A DNA stretch of 64,000 bases from Gammaproteobacteria bacterium (GCA_029862045.1 JAOTYE010000004.1:124001-188000), one strand, 5' to 3'; shown: positions 16,292-26,107, numbered from the stretch's first letter. Notes: generated by a model not told the origin, from the letters alone. Translations and numbers: made by a program.

Positions 16292-17489
16292 GCGCGATGC
16301 CCACATCGGCAAGTTGCTCCATGTCACAGACAGCGTGGTCCGCAATCAGTGCTTTGGATTGCATGAAGTCTCGCGGCGCGTTAACGGCGTCAACTGCAAT
16401 GAGTGATCCGCCCTTCAAATACAGGCAGGCGAAGCTCCTGCCGGCAGGATCACCTCGAAGTACGACCGCATCGTATCCCTGCGACAACCCCGCAATCTGC
16501 AGTTTGAGGTCGTATTGATCTGACCAGAACCACGGCACGTCCGAGTAATGCGTTTCGATACCGCAGATGTTGCTGGCCGCGGTCTTCGCCTGTTCAAGGG
16601 CGTTGTGAACGGACTCGAGGCGTAGCCGCCGGCCATAGATGCTGTTCGGATGCGACGTGCAGTCACCAATTGCGTAGACGTCCGGATCCGCCGTTTGGCA
16701 CTGGTCGTTGACCACTATTCCGTCATCCACGCGAAGTCCCGCGGCCTCGGCGAGTTCTGTGTTAGGCAAAATCCCGATACCGACAACGACGAGGTCCGCC
16801 GGAATCGTCTGCGCATTGTCGGTCGCTACCGATTTGACACGCTTCTTGCCCTGAAAAGCAGTAAGCTCGGTTGACAGCAGCAACTCGACGCCACGATTTG
16901 TATGCTCGAGCTGATAGAAGTCCGATACGTTGGGTGATACGACGCGGCTCATCACACGGTCTGTCATCTCGATGACCGTCACATCGAGACCGAGTTGCCG
17001 GCAAACCGCAGCGACTTCCAGGCCGATATAGCCGGCGCCGATAATCACAAGGCGCTTGCCCTTGGACATGCCCGCCCGTATGCGTTCAACGTCTGCAATG
17101 CTGCGAAGGTAGTGCACGCCGGCAAGCTCGCTTCCGGGTACCGGCACCTTCCGCACGCGCGATCCCACCGCAAGAATCAACTTATCGTAGACGAGCTCTG
17201 TGCGCTCGGCCGTTCGTATTGTATGCGCCTCACGATCAATGCTGTCGACGCGCGTGTCGAGGCACACGTCAATGCGATCGTCCGCATAAAAAGATGCGGG
17301 TTTCAAATACAGTCGCTCTGCCGGCATCTCTCCAGCCAGGAACTTTTTCGATAGTGGTGGCCGCTGATATGGGAGATAGGATTCGTCGCCGACAAGGACG
17401 ATTCGACCCGCGAACTCATTTTGCTTAAGTGTTGCGATGGCCTGGCCGGCCGCGTGACCAGCGCCAACGATAACGACAGTTGTTGTCAT
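16275..17489 (-). CDS. FAD-dependent ferredoxin/rubredoxin-type reductase
   Basis: 404 residues of the putidaredoxin-reductase family, which passes electrons from NAD(P)H to a [2Fe-2S] ferredoxin or rubredoxin. FAD motif VIVGAGHAAGQAI is at the N-terminus, then YLPYQRPPLSKKFL, the NAD(P)H motif VIIGAGYIGLEVA near 145-157, VVVGIGILPNTELAE, and the second FAD motif VYAIGDCTS near residue 275. VPWFWSDQYDLKLQIAG in the C-terminal domain is typical of reductases serving P450 or Rieske oxygenases. No ferredoxin or oxygenase gene is adjacent, so the partner is elsewhere. It lies 19 bases downstream of the SLC13-type transporter, likely in one transcript. Confidence 0.9.
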   Translation of the reverse strand: MTTTVVIVGAGHAAGQAIATLKQNEFAGRIVLVGDESYLPYQRPPLSKKFLAGEMPAERLYLKPASFYADDRIDVCLDTRVDSIDREAHTIRTAERTELVYDKLILAVGSRVRKVPVPGSELAGVHYLRSIADVERIRAGMSKGKRLVIIGAGYIGLEVAAVCRQLGLDVTVIEMTDRVMSRVVSPNVSDFYQLEHTNRGVELLLSTELTAFQGKKRVKSVATDNAQTIPADLVVVGIGILPNTELAEAAGLRVDDGIVVNDQCQTADPDVYAIGDCTSHPNSIYGRRLRLESVHNALEQAKTAASNICGIETHYSDVPWFWSDQYDLKLQIAGLSQGYDAVVLRGDPAGRSFACLYLKGGSLIAVDAVNAPRDFMQSKALIADHAVCDMEQLADVGIALKDLE

Positions 17490-17508
17490 TTTTGTTCTTC
17501 CTGTCTCG

Positions 17509-19869
17509 CTATATAGCCTGCAGGGGCCAGAGTATCGGCAGCAATACCATAACGGTAATGAACACGACGATAGTCAGTGGCACACCAACTTTGAGGTAGT
17601 CGATAAAGCGGTAACCGCCCGGACCCATAACAAGGATGTTTGCCGGATGCGATATCGGACTTGTAAAACTCGCCGAGGCCGCCATCGCGACCGCCATCAT
17701 TGCGGTCTCTGGCTGCAGCCCCATGTCGGACATCGCCGAAAGCACGATGGGGGCCATCAACACGACCAGGGCCGCCGTTGGAATGATCATCGTTGCCATG
17801 GCCGTAAGTACGTAAAGGCCCATGATGACGGGCCATGGACCCGCATCCCCAAGCAGATTCATGACTTGCCCGGCGAGATAGGTTGCAGCGCCTGTCTCCT
17901 GCATTGCCGTGCCGAGTGGCAACATGCCTGCGATCAGGAATATTGCGCGCCAGTCGATAGCCCGGTACGCCTGTTCCATATTCAGGCAACCGGTTAGCAC
18001 CATAATGCTCCCTCCGACCACGGCCGCGACCGATATCGGCGCCATACCCATCATCACCGAGATGACGACGGCAGACATGATGATGGCAGCGAGCGGCGCG
18101 CGGCGTGTGTCTGGAGGTTTCTGGCCCAACGGCGTGAGGATCAGGAAATCGGAGTCCGACGTAAGCAGCTGCAGGCGATCGCGGGGCCCAAGAAGAAGCA
18201 ATGCGTCACCGATCTGCAGGCGTTCGTCAGCCAGCTCGGTGCCAACCGTTTCACCTTCTCGCCAGATCCCCGCAAGCTCAATGCCGTAGCGCTCGCGAAA
18301 ATTGAGTTCCCCGACCGTGCGGCCCGCGAGACTACTTCGAGGATCGAGCGTCGCGTCCATCAAGGTAAGCCGCTCGGATTCGAACGCACCAAGATTCGCC
18401 GCCACCGCGGTCTCGATCTCGAGCTCCTGAAAGCCGCGCAGTACGTCGAGATCGGTGGGCTGGCCCTCGATCAACAGCAGGTCTCCGCCGAGCAGGTCCT
18501 CATCGCCGCGCGGCATTACCGTTAGTGAGCCGTCGCGAAAAATTGACACGACACGAAAATCGAATACATCGGCAAGGCGACTCTTGCGCAGTGTCGCGCC
18601 AACGAGATCGCTTGATTTGGGTAGTCTCACGACAAACATACGTTCGTCGGTGTGGTATTGCTCCGCGAGGCCCTCATCGCTTAGAACCTCGACCTCCGCA
18701 AAGTCGGAGAACTTTTCGAGCTGTTCAATCGCTTCGATTTCGCCTTGCACAAGCACGCGCTCGCCCTTGCGCAAGGGAACGTAGGCCAAATTTGTCAAAC
18801 GGTATTGGTTTCTGCGCCGCAAACCTATGACAGCCACGTTGAATCGGGTGCGGAATCCCGCGTGACGAACGAGTTCCGATACGAGTGGAGATGTTTCTGC
18901 GATCGTTACTTCGGCATAAGCGATCTTGGCGGCGACCATGGATTTCAGTACAGGCGCTTCACGTTCAATGACGAGATCTGACCAGCGGCGCAGCTCGCGG
19001 AATTGGTCGACACGACCCTGAACCAGTATGCCATCGCCACCGCGCAGCACTGTCTGACGGCTCGGTAGTGTCTCGCTGCGCCCATGGCGGACGAGCGCGA
19101 GAATAATCAGCCCGGTCGAACTGCCGATGCGGCTTTCAGCAAGCGTTTTGCCGACGAGTATTGAATGCGTCGGTACACGCATCAAGAAAGTCCGTTCGTG
19201 TAGCTTGTAGCGCGAACGCAAGCTGCGTTGGCTGACATGCTTACCGCGTTCGGCACGTTGCTTTGGCAGCAGAAATCGGCCGAACAAGGCCACGAACAAA
19301 ACGCCAACAACCATAACGGCACCGCCCAGTGGCGTGAAGTCGAACAATTTGAACGGCTCGTAGCCGAAACGAGCCAGTGACGCGCTGATCAACAGATTGG
19401 GCGGTGTACCAATCAGCGTCATCAGACCGCCAAGTAACGTCGAATAGGCGAGTGGCATCAGCAATCGGGATGCCGGGATGCGAGTGCGGCGCGCAACCTC
19501 GACAACGACCGGCAACATCAGCGCCGCCACACCAATGTTATTCATGAAGGCCGACAGGACCGCACCGGTAATCATGATGACGACGATCATCGCAAACTCG
19601 CGGCGTCCGCCCAGGCGCATGACCTGGCGGCCAATAATGTCGGCGATACCGGTGCGCGTGAGACCTTCGCTGAGGATGAACATTGCCCAGACCGTAATGA
19701 CAGCACCGTTCGAGAATCCGTCGAACGCCTGTTCCGAGGTGACGAGCCCCGCGATTGCCAGTGCGCCGAGCACCAGCAGGGCGACGAGATCCATGCGAAT
19801 GACTTCGCTGATAAAGAGAATCAGCGAGATGCCAAGTATGCCGAGGACAAGTGCGATCTCGAACGTCAT
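17509..19869 (-). CDS. SLC13-family permease with central TrkA_C domains
   Basis: 786 residues. Two blocks of membrane helices (about 1-185 and 590-786) flank a soluble centre of repeated TrkA_C/RCK_C-like domains (segments such as VGKTLAESRIGSSTGLIILAL, LVGATLRKSRLADVFDFRVV and LAGRTVGELNFRERYGIELAG). This is the domain order of the SLC13/DASS-like anion-sodium symporters annotated as sulfate, selenite or dicarboxylate transporters. GTPPNLLIS in the first block and SFTSPISHPANILVMGPGGY near the C-terminus are the paired re-entrant loop signatures with the SNT/SHP motif. Substrate not determinable. Divergent from the hydrolase gene at 19964. Confidence 0.92.
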   Translation of the reverse strand: MTFEIALVLGILGISLILFISEVIRMDLVALLVLGALAIAGLVTSEQAFDGFSNGAVITVWAMFILSEGLTRTGIADIIGRQVMRLGGRREFAMIVVIMITGAVLSAFMNNIGVAALMLPVVVEVARRTRIPASRLLMPLAYSTLLGGLMTLIGTPPNLLISASLARFGYEPFKLFDFTPLGGAVMVVGVLFVALFGRFLLPKQRAERGKHVSQRSLRSRYKLHERTFLMRVPTHSILVGKTLAESRIGSSTGLIILALVRHGRSETLPSRQTVLRGGDGILVQGRVDQFRELRRWSDLVIEREAPVLKSMVAAKIAYAEVTIAETSPLVSELVRHAGFRTRFNVAVIGLRRRNQYRLTNLAYVPLRKGERVLVQGEIEAIEQLEKFSDFAEVEVLSDEGLAEQYHTDERMFVVRLPKSSDLVGATLRKSRLADVFDFRVVSIFRDGSLTVMPRGDEDLLGGDLLLIEGQPTDLDVLRGFQELEIETAVAANLGAFESERLTLMDATLDPRSSLAGRTVGELNFRERYGIELAGIWREGETVGTELADERLQIGDALLLLGPRDRLQLLTSDSDFLILTPLGQKPPDTRRAPLAAIIMSAVVISVMMGMAPISVAAVVGGSIMVLTGCLNMEQAYRAIDWRAIFLIAGMLPLGTAMQETGAATYLAGQVMNLLGDAGPWPVIMGLYVLTAMATMIIPTAALVVLMAPIVLSAMSDMGLQPETAMMAVAMAASASFTSPISHPANILVMGPGGYRFIDYLKVGVPLTIVVFITVMVLLPILWPLQAI

Positions 19870-19963
19870 TCGGTCATTTCAACAGCTTAGAGGGCCTCAG
19901 AGGGATGCGTGATCCCTTTTATACAGACTACACGGCGCGCGGAATAGGGCATGATGCACAGTC

Positions 19964-20836
19964 ATGCCCGGCAGTCACACATACGAGCCGAAGCGAGCAC
20001 GACGATCGGCTCGTCTCAGTATTCGTGGCGTCGACTACGAAGTGAGCGAATGGGGCAGCGCCAGTGACCCGTTGCTCGTCTATTTGCACGGTTGGGGGGA
20101 TACCGGATCGACGTTTCAGTTCGTCGTCGATGAATTGCGCCGCGACTGGTTCGTAATAGCACCTGACTGGCGCGGTTTTGGACGCACAGCGGTCGACGCG
20201 CCGACCTATTGGTTTCCTGACTACCTCGCCGATCTTGATCATCTGCTCAGGCACTACAGCCCTGATGCGCCCGTGCGGCTGGTTGGCCACAGTATGGGCG
20301 GCAACGTCGCGGGCCTGTATGCTGGTGCAATTCCGGAACGTGTCGTCAGCGTCATTAACCTGGAGGGCGTTGGACTGCCTGATACTGATCCGACCGAGGC
20401 ACCGGACCGCTACCGGGACTGGATTGAGTGCAGTCATACGAGGCCGGAATACAGTGAACGCGATAATTTCAGCACACTTGCGAAAACGATTCGTCGCAAG
20501 AGCCCGCGTATGACATCGGCGCAGGCAGAATTCGTCGCACGGGAATGGGCTGAAGAAAATACTGACGGCCGCATACGGCTACGCGCCGATCCCGCCCACA
20601 AGCTTCCCGGTCCAGTTTTGTATCGGCGCGCGGAGGCCGAGGCCTGTTGGCGCAACGTAGCGGCCGAGGTACTGCTGGTGGCGGGGCGCCGCAGTGATTT
20701 TGGATCGCATATAGATCTGCCGTTTCCGCGGCGGCAAGTCGCGTGGATAGAGGACGCCGGCCACATGCTGCACTTCGAACAACCGGGCTTGCTCGCCCGC
20801 CTGATCGAAGAATTTCTCACGAAACCAAGCACCTGA
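19964..20836 (+). CDS. Alpha/beta hydrolase
   Basis: 290 residues of the alpha/beta hydrolase fold. It has the oxyanion segment VYLHGWGDTGSTF, the nucleophile elbow GHSMGGNVAG (catalytic Ser), an acid in the strand VLLVAGRRSDFGSH and the catalytic histidine in DAGHMLHFEQPGLLA. The cap region is about 60 residues long. Such enzymes hydrolyse esters, epoxides or haloalkanes; substrate unknown. No leader peptide, so cytoplasmic. It is followed after 58 bases by the LexA-controlled helicase but lies upstream of that promoter. Confidence 0.9.
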   Translation: MPGSHTYEPKRARRSARLSIRGVDYEVSEWGSASDPLLVYLHGWGDTGSTFQFVVDELRRDWFVIAPDWRGFGRTAVDAPTYWFPDYLADLDHLLRHYSPDAPVRLVGHSMGGNVAGLYAGAIPERVVSVINLEGVGLPDTDPTEAPDRYRDWIECSHTRPEYSERDNFSTLAKTIRRKSPRMTSAQAEFVAREWAEENTDGRIRLRADPAHKLPGPVLYRRAEAEACWRNVAAEVLLVAGRRSDFGSHIDLPFPRRQVAWIEDAGHMLHFEQPGLLARLIEEFLTKPST

Positions 20837-20854
20837 ACTTGTAAATTCATACAG

Positions 20855-20874
20855 TACTGTATAAAAATACAGAC
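20855..20874 (+). promoter_or_regulatory. LexA box (SOS operator)
   Basis: TACTGTATAAAAATACAGAC contains CTG-N10-CAG with an AT-rich centre, matching the E. coli-type LexA consensus TACTGTATATATATACAGTA in all but three positions. Its right edge is 20 bases before the helicase GTG start, so it overlaps the promoter and would repress the helicase until DNA damage. Confidence 0.88.
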
Positions 20875-20894
20875 TTTTCCACCGGGGAGAAGCT

Positions 20895-23000
20895 GTGCAG
20901 GCGGTCGAGCGTATTGACGACTATCTTGAGATGCTGAATCCGGCTCAGCGCCAGGCGGCTGAGTACGGGTGCAGACCGGCGGACGAGGTGTTTCAGGCCG
21001 GACCGTTGCTGGTTATCGCCGGGGCCGGCACTGGCAAGACGATGACCCTGGCACATCGTGTCGCGCACCTGATTATCCAGGGCGTCAGTCCCGAACGTAT
21101 CTTGTTGCTGACATTCACCCGGCGCGCGGCACAGGAAATGACGCGGCGAGTCGATGCCATCGTCAGACGATCTGTGACAGGTGGCAATACCGGCGCAATA
21201 GCGGCGGGTGTCCTGCCATGGTCGGGTACGTTTCACTCTGTCGCGAATCGTCTGTTGCGACGATTTGCGGCCAATCTCGGTCTGGACCCGGGATTCTCGG
21301 TGCTCGACAGAGGCGATGCCGCCGATGTCATCGATGTCACGAGACATGAACTGGCGCTGTCGCGAAAGTCGCGACGTTTTCCGAAAAAAGACACGTGCCT
21401 CGCAATCTACTCGCGTTGTGTGAACTCGCAGAAACCGCTCATTGGCGTTCTCAATGAATCCTACCCCTGGTGCGCTGATTGGGAAGCGGAGCTGCGCGAG
21501 TTATTCAGATGTTACGTAGCTCGCAAACAACAAAGCCAGGTCCTCGATTACGACGATCTCTTGCTGTATTGGAACCACCTCGTTGCTGACGGGGAATTTG
21601 CGCAGCAAATCGGCTCATGGTTCGATCATGTTCTGGTCGACGAGTATCAGGATACGAATCTCGTGCAGGCGCAAATTCTGCGCGCGCTAAAGCCGGATGG
21701 AGACGGCGTCACTGTTGTCGGCGATGACGCGCAGTCAATCTATTCGTTTCGTGCGGCAGAGGTAGAGAATATTCTCGGTTTTCCGGATCAGTTCATGCCG
21801 TCGGCGCAGGTGATACCACTCGAGGAAAATTACCGATCCACGCAGCAAATTCTGGATGCGGCCAACTGTCTGATCGCGGAAAGCGAAAGGCAGTATCGAA
21901 AGAACCTGTTTTCAAATAAGAACAACAAAAATGGCGGCAGGCCGCGGTATGTAACTGTCGAGGATGGTGATGCCGAGACCGAATACGTCATCGACGGGAT
22001 TCTGGAAAACCGCGAAATGGGCATGCAACTCATGGATCAGGCCGTACTGTTTCGCGGTGCCCATCACAGCGACAGGCTCGAACTCGAACTGGTCCGGCGC
22101 AATATTCCCTACGTCAAATATGGCGGTCTCAAGTTTCTGGAGGCAGCGCATGTCAAAGACCTGTTGTCGGTACTCAAATGGGCCGAGAATCCAAAAAACG
22201 AGGTTGCTGCATTTCGCGTTCTGAAGCTGTTGCCAGGTATGGGGCCCGCGTATGCATCGCGGTGCTTCGAAAAACTGGCTGGTGGCGACTTCTTGTTCTC
22301 GACACTGCGTGACTTTCGACCGCCGTCAGCGGCGGCAAACGACTGGGCCATTTTCTGTGATTTGATGGAGACCCTGTCGGCCGTCGAAGCTGAAGACGCC
22401 GGCTGGCAGCCACAACTCAGTCAGGTTCGACGCTGGTATCAGCCGCATCTTGAACGGCTCTACGATGGACTCGATACGCGGGAAGCGGATCTCGAGCAAC
22501 TCGAGCAGATCTCAGGGCGTTATCCGACGCGAGAGCGTTTTCTTACTGAGCTGACGCTCGATCCGCCAAATGCTGCCGGCGATCTCGCCGGTGACCCTTT
22601 GCTCGATGAGGATTATCTTGTGTTGTCGACCGTGCATTCAGCAAAAGGTCAGGAGTGGGAGGCCGTATTTATCCTTAACGTCGCGGATGGCAACTTCCCG
22701 TCGGAGTTTGCGACCGGTAAGCCCGAGATGATCGAGGAAGAGCGCCGGCTGCTGTACGTTGCGATGACGCGCGCGAAGCAATCGTTATCGCTTGTTGCGC
22801 CGCTTAAGTACCACGTCACTCAGCAACGTCGCGACGGTGACAAACACGTTTATGGCGCCCGTAGCCGATTCTTGACTGACTCACTGCTTGCAACGATGCA
22901 AAAATGTTTTCATGGCCGTGCCGAGGCGTCCACAAGACGGCAGGAAGTCAGTTCGGACAGGTGCCTAAATGTGGCGTCGCGCTTGCGCGAAATGTGGTGA
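20895..23000 (+). CDS. UvrD/Rep-family ATP-dependent DNA helicase
   Basis: 701-residue superfamily 1A helicase. In order: motif I GAGTGKT (residues 40-46), motif Ia LLTFTRRAAQEMTRR, motif II DEYQDTN, motif III GDDAQSIYSFRAA, motif IV ENYRST, motif V VLSTVHSAKGQEWEAVF and motif VI EEERRLLYVAMTRAK. It is about 20 residues shorter than E. coli UvrD and lacks a long C-terminal Tudor tail. The GTG start at 20895 is set by a GGGGAGAAG box. A LexA box lies immediately upstream, so it is part of the SOS response and probably serves excision repair or fork clearance. Whether it is the main UvrD or a second paralogue cannot be told from the window. Confidence 0.93.
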   Translation: MQAVERIDDYLEMLNPAQRQAAEYGCRPADEVFQAGPLLVIAGAGTGKTMTLAHRVAHLIIQGVSPERILLLTFTRRAAQEMTRRVDAIVRRSVTGGNTGAIAAGVLPWSGTFHSVANRLLRRFAANLGLDPGFSVLDRGDAADVIDVTRHELALSRKSRRFPKKDTCLAIYSRCVNSQKPLIGVLNESYPWCADWEAELRELFRCYVARKQQSQVLDYDDLLLYWNHLVADGEFAQQIGSWFDHVLVDEYQDTNLVQAQILRALKPDGDGVTVVGDDAQSIYSFRAAEVENILGFPDQFMPSAQVIPLEENYRSTQQILDAANCLIAESERQYRKNLFSNKNNKNGGRPRYVTVEDGDAETEYVIDGILENREMGMQLMDQAVLFRGAHHSDRLELELVRRNIPYVKYGGLKFLEAAHVKDLLSVLKWAENPKNEVAAFRVLKLLPGMGPAYASRCFEKLAGGDFLFSTLRDFRPPSAAANDWAIFCDLMETLSAVEAEDAGWQPQLSQVRRWYQPHLERLYDGLDTREADLEQLEQISGRYPTRERFLTELTLDPPNAAGDLAGDPLLDEDYLVLSTVHSAKGQEWEAVFILNVADGNFPSEFATGKPEMIEEERRLLYVAMTRAKQSLSLVAPLKYHVTQQRRDGDKHVYGARSRFLTDSLLATMQKCFHGRAEASTRRQEVSSDRCLNVASRLREMW

Positions 23001-23111
23001 AAACAGCAGTTTGCGCGAGGCCATCACCAGTCCTGATGAAACAAACAACCGATCTGGCGTGGGCTGCTCAGAAATCCGGATCGTATTGACCGGTCACTTC
23101 GCGACCAGGCG

Positions 23112-24629
23112 TCAGGAAAGGAACATCGCGTACGCCGGATTATCGCTTTCTTCCCAGTGCGTGTAGCCGAGATCGGTGAGATGCGCTTCGAGTTCTGCAG
23201 TCTCGTTCTCGGGTACGTCAATTCCCGCGAGAATCCGGCCATAGTCCGAACCGTGATTGCGATAATGAAACAGGCTGATATTCCAGTCGGTGCCGATGGC
23301 GTCCAGGAATTCGAGCAAGGCTCCGGGCCGTTCGGGAAATTCGAAACGAAACAATCGTTCGTTGGCAATGCCCGCGGAGCGTCCGCCGACCATATGACGC
23401 ACATGCAGCTTCGCCATCTCATTGTCGCTCAGATCCTCCACCGGATAACCGGCATCGTTTAGTTCGGTCACGAGTTCCTGCCGCTCAAGTGCGCCGCGGC
23501 TCAGTTGCACACCGACAAAGATGTGCGCTTTCTTCCTGTCGCTGTAGCGATAGTTGAATTCGGTGATGCCGCGCCGCCCGATCAACTCGCAGAATCTCCG
23601 AAAGCTGCCTGGCTCTTCGGGAATCTCGATCGCGAGCAACATCTCGGTTTGTTCGCCAACTGCTGCGCGCTCGGCAATATGGCGGAGACGATCGAAATTG
23701 ACATTGGCGCCGCAATTAATCGTAATCAATGTCTGGTTCTCAATGTGATTGTCAGCGATGTACTTTTTGACACCGGCTACACTGAGACCGCCGGCAGGCT
23801 CGACAATTGAACGCGTATCTTCAAATATATCCCGGATCGCGGCGCAGATCTGATCGGTGTCGACGGTAATGATCTCGTCGACATATTGTTGGCATAGACG
23901 AAACGTCTCATCGCCCACGCGTCGCACAGCGACACCGTCCGCGAATATGCCGACATGATCGAGGACGACCGGTTCACCGGCTGCAATCGAGTCACGCATC
24001 GCTGCGGAATCGTCCGGCTCGACACCGATGATTCGGATATTGGGCTGCACCGACTTGATGTACGCAGCGATTCCGGCGATCAGCCCGCCGCCACCTATCG
24101 GCACGAATATCGCATCGATATCTTCAGTCGTCTGCTGCAGAATCTCCACAGCAATCGTGCCTTGTCCGGCAATGACATCGGTGTCATCGAACGGGTGGAT
24201 AAAGACAAGATCTCGTTGCTTTTCCAGTTCGCGAGCGTGCGCGTAGGCATCATCGTAGGTGTCGCCAAATAGAATGACCTCTCCGCCCAGGGCGAGCACC
24301 GCATCTACTTTGATTGAAGGTGTCGTGACAGGCATCACGATGACGGAGCGAATGCCGCGGCATTGCGCCGCCAACGCAACGCCTTGTGCGTGATTGCCAG
24401 CGGAACTGCAGATAACGCCATTGGCCAACTCACCGTCCGACAGCGCTGCGAGTTTGTTGTAGGCGCCACGCAGCTTGAAAGAGAAAACCGGCTGCAGGTC
24501 CTCACGTTTCAGCCAGATTCGGTTCTTCTGGCGCGCTGACAGATTACGCGCGAAATCCAGAGGCGATACGACGGCTACGTCATAGACTGACGCATTTTGA
24601 ATTCGTTGCAGGTAATCGGTGTCGCCCAT
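23112..24629 (-). CDS. ilvA: Threonine ammonia-lyase, biosynthetic
   Basis: 505 residues: an N-terminal PLP-dependent lyase domain (PLP lysine in FSFKLRGAYN near residue 60, phosphate loop IGGGGLIAGIA near 185) and a C-terminal region from about 325 with two ACT-like domains (LAIEIPEEPGSFRRFCELIG and FRFEFPERPGALLEFLDAIG) for isoleucine feedback. It converts threonine to 2-oxobutyrate, the first step of isoleucine synthesis. The length and the paired ACT domains separate it from the shorter enzyme at 49093. It is single-standing and divergent from dihydroorotase. No attenuator peptide seen upstream. Confidence 0.96.
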   Translation of the reverse strand: MGDTDYLQRIQNASVYDVAVVSPLDFARNLSARQKNRIWLKREDLQPVFSFKLRGAYNKLAALSDGELANGVICSSAGNHAQGVALAAQCRGIRSVIVMPVTTPSIKVDAVLALGGEVILFGDTYDDAYAHARELEKQRDLVFIHPFDDTDVIAGQGTIAVEILQQTTEDIDAIFVPIGGGGLIAGIAAYIKSVQPNIRIIGVEPDDSAAMRDSIAAGEPVVLDHVGIFADGVAVRRVGDETFRLCQQYVDEIITVDTDQICAAIRDIFEDTRSIVEPAGGLSVAGVKKYIADNHIENQTLITINCGANVNFDRLRHIAERAAVGEQTEMLLAIEIPEEPGSFRRFCELIGRRGITEFNYRYSDRKKAHIFVGVQLSRGALERQELVTELNDAGYPVEDLSDNEMAKLHVRHMVGGRSAGIANERLFRFEFPERPGALLEFLDAIGTDWNISLFHYRNHGSDYGRILAGIDVPENETAELEAHLTDLGYTHWEESDNPAYAMFLS

Positions 24630-24678
24630 TGATCGCTCGAAACCCGTTTGCCAGAGCGGTTATCGCACACCCGGGCGC

Positions 24679-24738
24679 GGCCCGCAAAATTCCGATCCTT
24701 CGATGGTAGAACTCCCGATGGCTTTTGCCGTGCGGGCC
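24679..24738 (+). other. Inverted repeat in the dihydroorotase leader
   Basis: GGCCCGCA at 24679-24686 and its exact complement TGCGGGCC at 24731-24738 are 44 bases apart and followed by TTTCAT, 17 bases before the dihydroorotase ATG. It could form a GC-rich leader stem affecting translation or termination of a pyrimidine gene. The short U-run makes it a weak terminator candidate. Confidence 0.35.
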
Positions 24739-24754
24739 TTTCATAATCATCACG

Positions 24755-26095
24755 ATGAGCAAGCTGCTGATTACGAATGCCCGTCTCGTCAACGAGGGCA
24801 TGATTCGCGACGCTGATGTGTTAGTCAGGGGACAGCGAATAGAGAAGGTCGCCGCCAACATCGCGGCCGGCGAGGGAGTCGAGGTAATCGACGCACGTGG
24901 TTGCTACCTGATTCCAGGCATGATTGACGATCAGGTGCACTTTCGAGAGCCCGGCCTGACCAACAAGGGCGATCTCGCGACCGAATCAGCAGCGGCTGCT
25001 GCCGGCGGCATCACGAGCTTCATGGATATGCCCAACGTTAATCCGAAGACGACGACCCGTGAAGCATTGGCTGATAAGTATCGAATCGCCCAGGCCCGTT
25101 GCTCGGCCAACTACGGCTTCTATCTCGGCGGGACGAATCACAATATCGAGGAGATAAAAAAACTCCGGGTCGGCGACGCTTGCGGTATCAAGGTATTCAT
25201 GGGCGCTTCGACCGGTGACATGCTGGTAGACGACCCCGCTGTTCTGGAGCAGGTGTTTGAGCACGCGCCGATGATGGTAGTAACACACTGTGAACACTCG
25301 CCGACGATCTGGGAAAATGAAGCCCACGCGAAGAAAAAGTATGGCGAGCATGTGCCAATGTCGGAACATCCGAATATTCGTTCCGCGAACGCATGCCTGC
25401 AATCGTCCAGCATGGCAGTTGAACTGGCGCGCCGGCACGACGCTTTGCTGCATATCCTGCATCTGACGACGGCGATTGAAATGGGTTTGTTCTCGAAAGC
25501 ACACCGCTCCGAGAAACGAATCACCGCCGAAGTCTGTGTGCATCATCTGTGGTTCGACGAATCTCGTTACGAAGATCAGGGTACGCGAATCAAGTGCAAT
25601 CCCGCGATCAAGTCAGCCGCTGACCGAGAGGCCCTCATCAAGGCACTCAACGAAGGCCGCATCGATATTGTCGCGACCGATCACGCGCCCCACACAGCTG
25701 GCGAGAAAAGGCGCAGCTACTTCAAGGCGCCGTCTGGATTGCCGCTGGTGCAACACGCATTGTTGACGCTATTCGATCTGGCCGCCGCGCAACAAATTAG
25801 TCTCGAGCTTCTCGTTGATCGAACGAGTCATGCACCAGCAGATATTTTTGGCGTCACGGATCGCGGCTACGTCCGAGAAGGATGCTTCGCCGATCTCGTC
25901 ATTGTCGATGCAAGTCGGTCGCATAAAGTCGAGCAGTCCAATCTGCTCTACAAGTGTCGTTGGTCGCCATTCGAGGGTCACGAGTTTTCGTCAACTATCG
26001 ATACGACGATCGTTAACGGCGAGGTCGTGTATCGTGGCGGCGCGCTAACCGGTGTGATAGCCGGACAACGGCTCGAATTCACCCGTCCGCGTTAA
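24755..26095 (+). CDS. pyrC: Dihydroorotase (class I, amidohydrolase fold)
   Basis: 446 residues, third step of pyrimidine synthesis: N-carbamoyl-aspartate to dihydroorotate, zinc-dependent. Metal ligands are visible: DDQVHFREPG (HxxR after the first strand, with D-x-x-H in place of the common D-x-H-x-H), the carboxylated lysine in GIKVFMGAS, VTHCEHS, the HLTTA segment and the aspartate in ATDHAPHT. The ATG at 24755 gives the standard start SKLLITNARLVN; the longer reading from 24725 only adds untypical residues. Class I enzymes are usually given pyrC or pyrX/pyrC2 symbols; hydantoinase or allantoinase is a less likely alternative. Confidence 0.85.
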   Translation: MSKLLITNARLVNEGMIRDADVLVRGQRIEKVAANIAAGEGVEVIDARGCYLIPGMIDDQVHFREPGLTNKGDLATESAAAAAGGITSFMDMPNVNPKTTTREALADKYRIAQARCSANYGFYLGGTNHNIEEIKKLRVGDACGIKVFMGASTGDMLVDDPAVLEQVFEHAPMMVVTHCEHSPTIWENEAHAKKKYGEHVPMSEHPNIRSANACLQSSSMAVELARRHDALLHILHLTTAIEMGLFSKAHRSEKRITAEVCVHHLWFDESRYEDQGTRIKCNPAIKSAADREALIKALNEGRIDIVATDHAPHTAGEKRRSYFKAPSGLPLVQHALLTLFDLAAAQQISLELLVDRTSHAPADIFGVTDRGYVREGCFADLVIVDASRSHKVEQSNLLYKCRWSPFEGHEFSSTIDTTIVNGEVVYRGGALTGVIAGQRLEFTRPR

Positions 26096-26107
26096 TCCCA
26101 AAAAGTA

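Noticed and set aside
22969..23166. Short Cys-containing ORF between the helicase and ilvA genes
   Set aside because: It begins inside the helicase 3' end and reads into ilvA antisense; MWRRACAKCGENSS looks suggestive but no ribosome site or independent support.
24986..25546. 186-codon minus-strand ORF inside dihydroorotase
   Set aside because: No protein-like features; it mirrors the antisense of a well-conserved enzyme.
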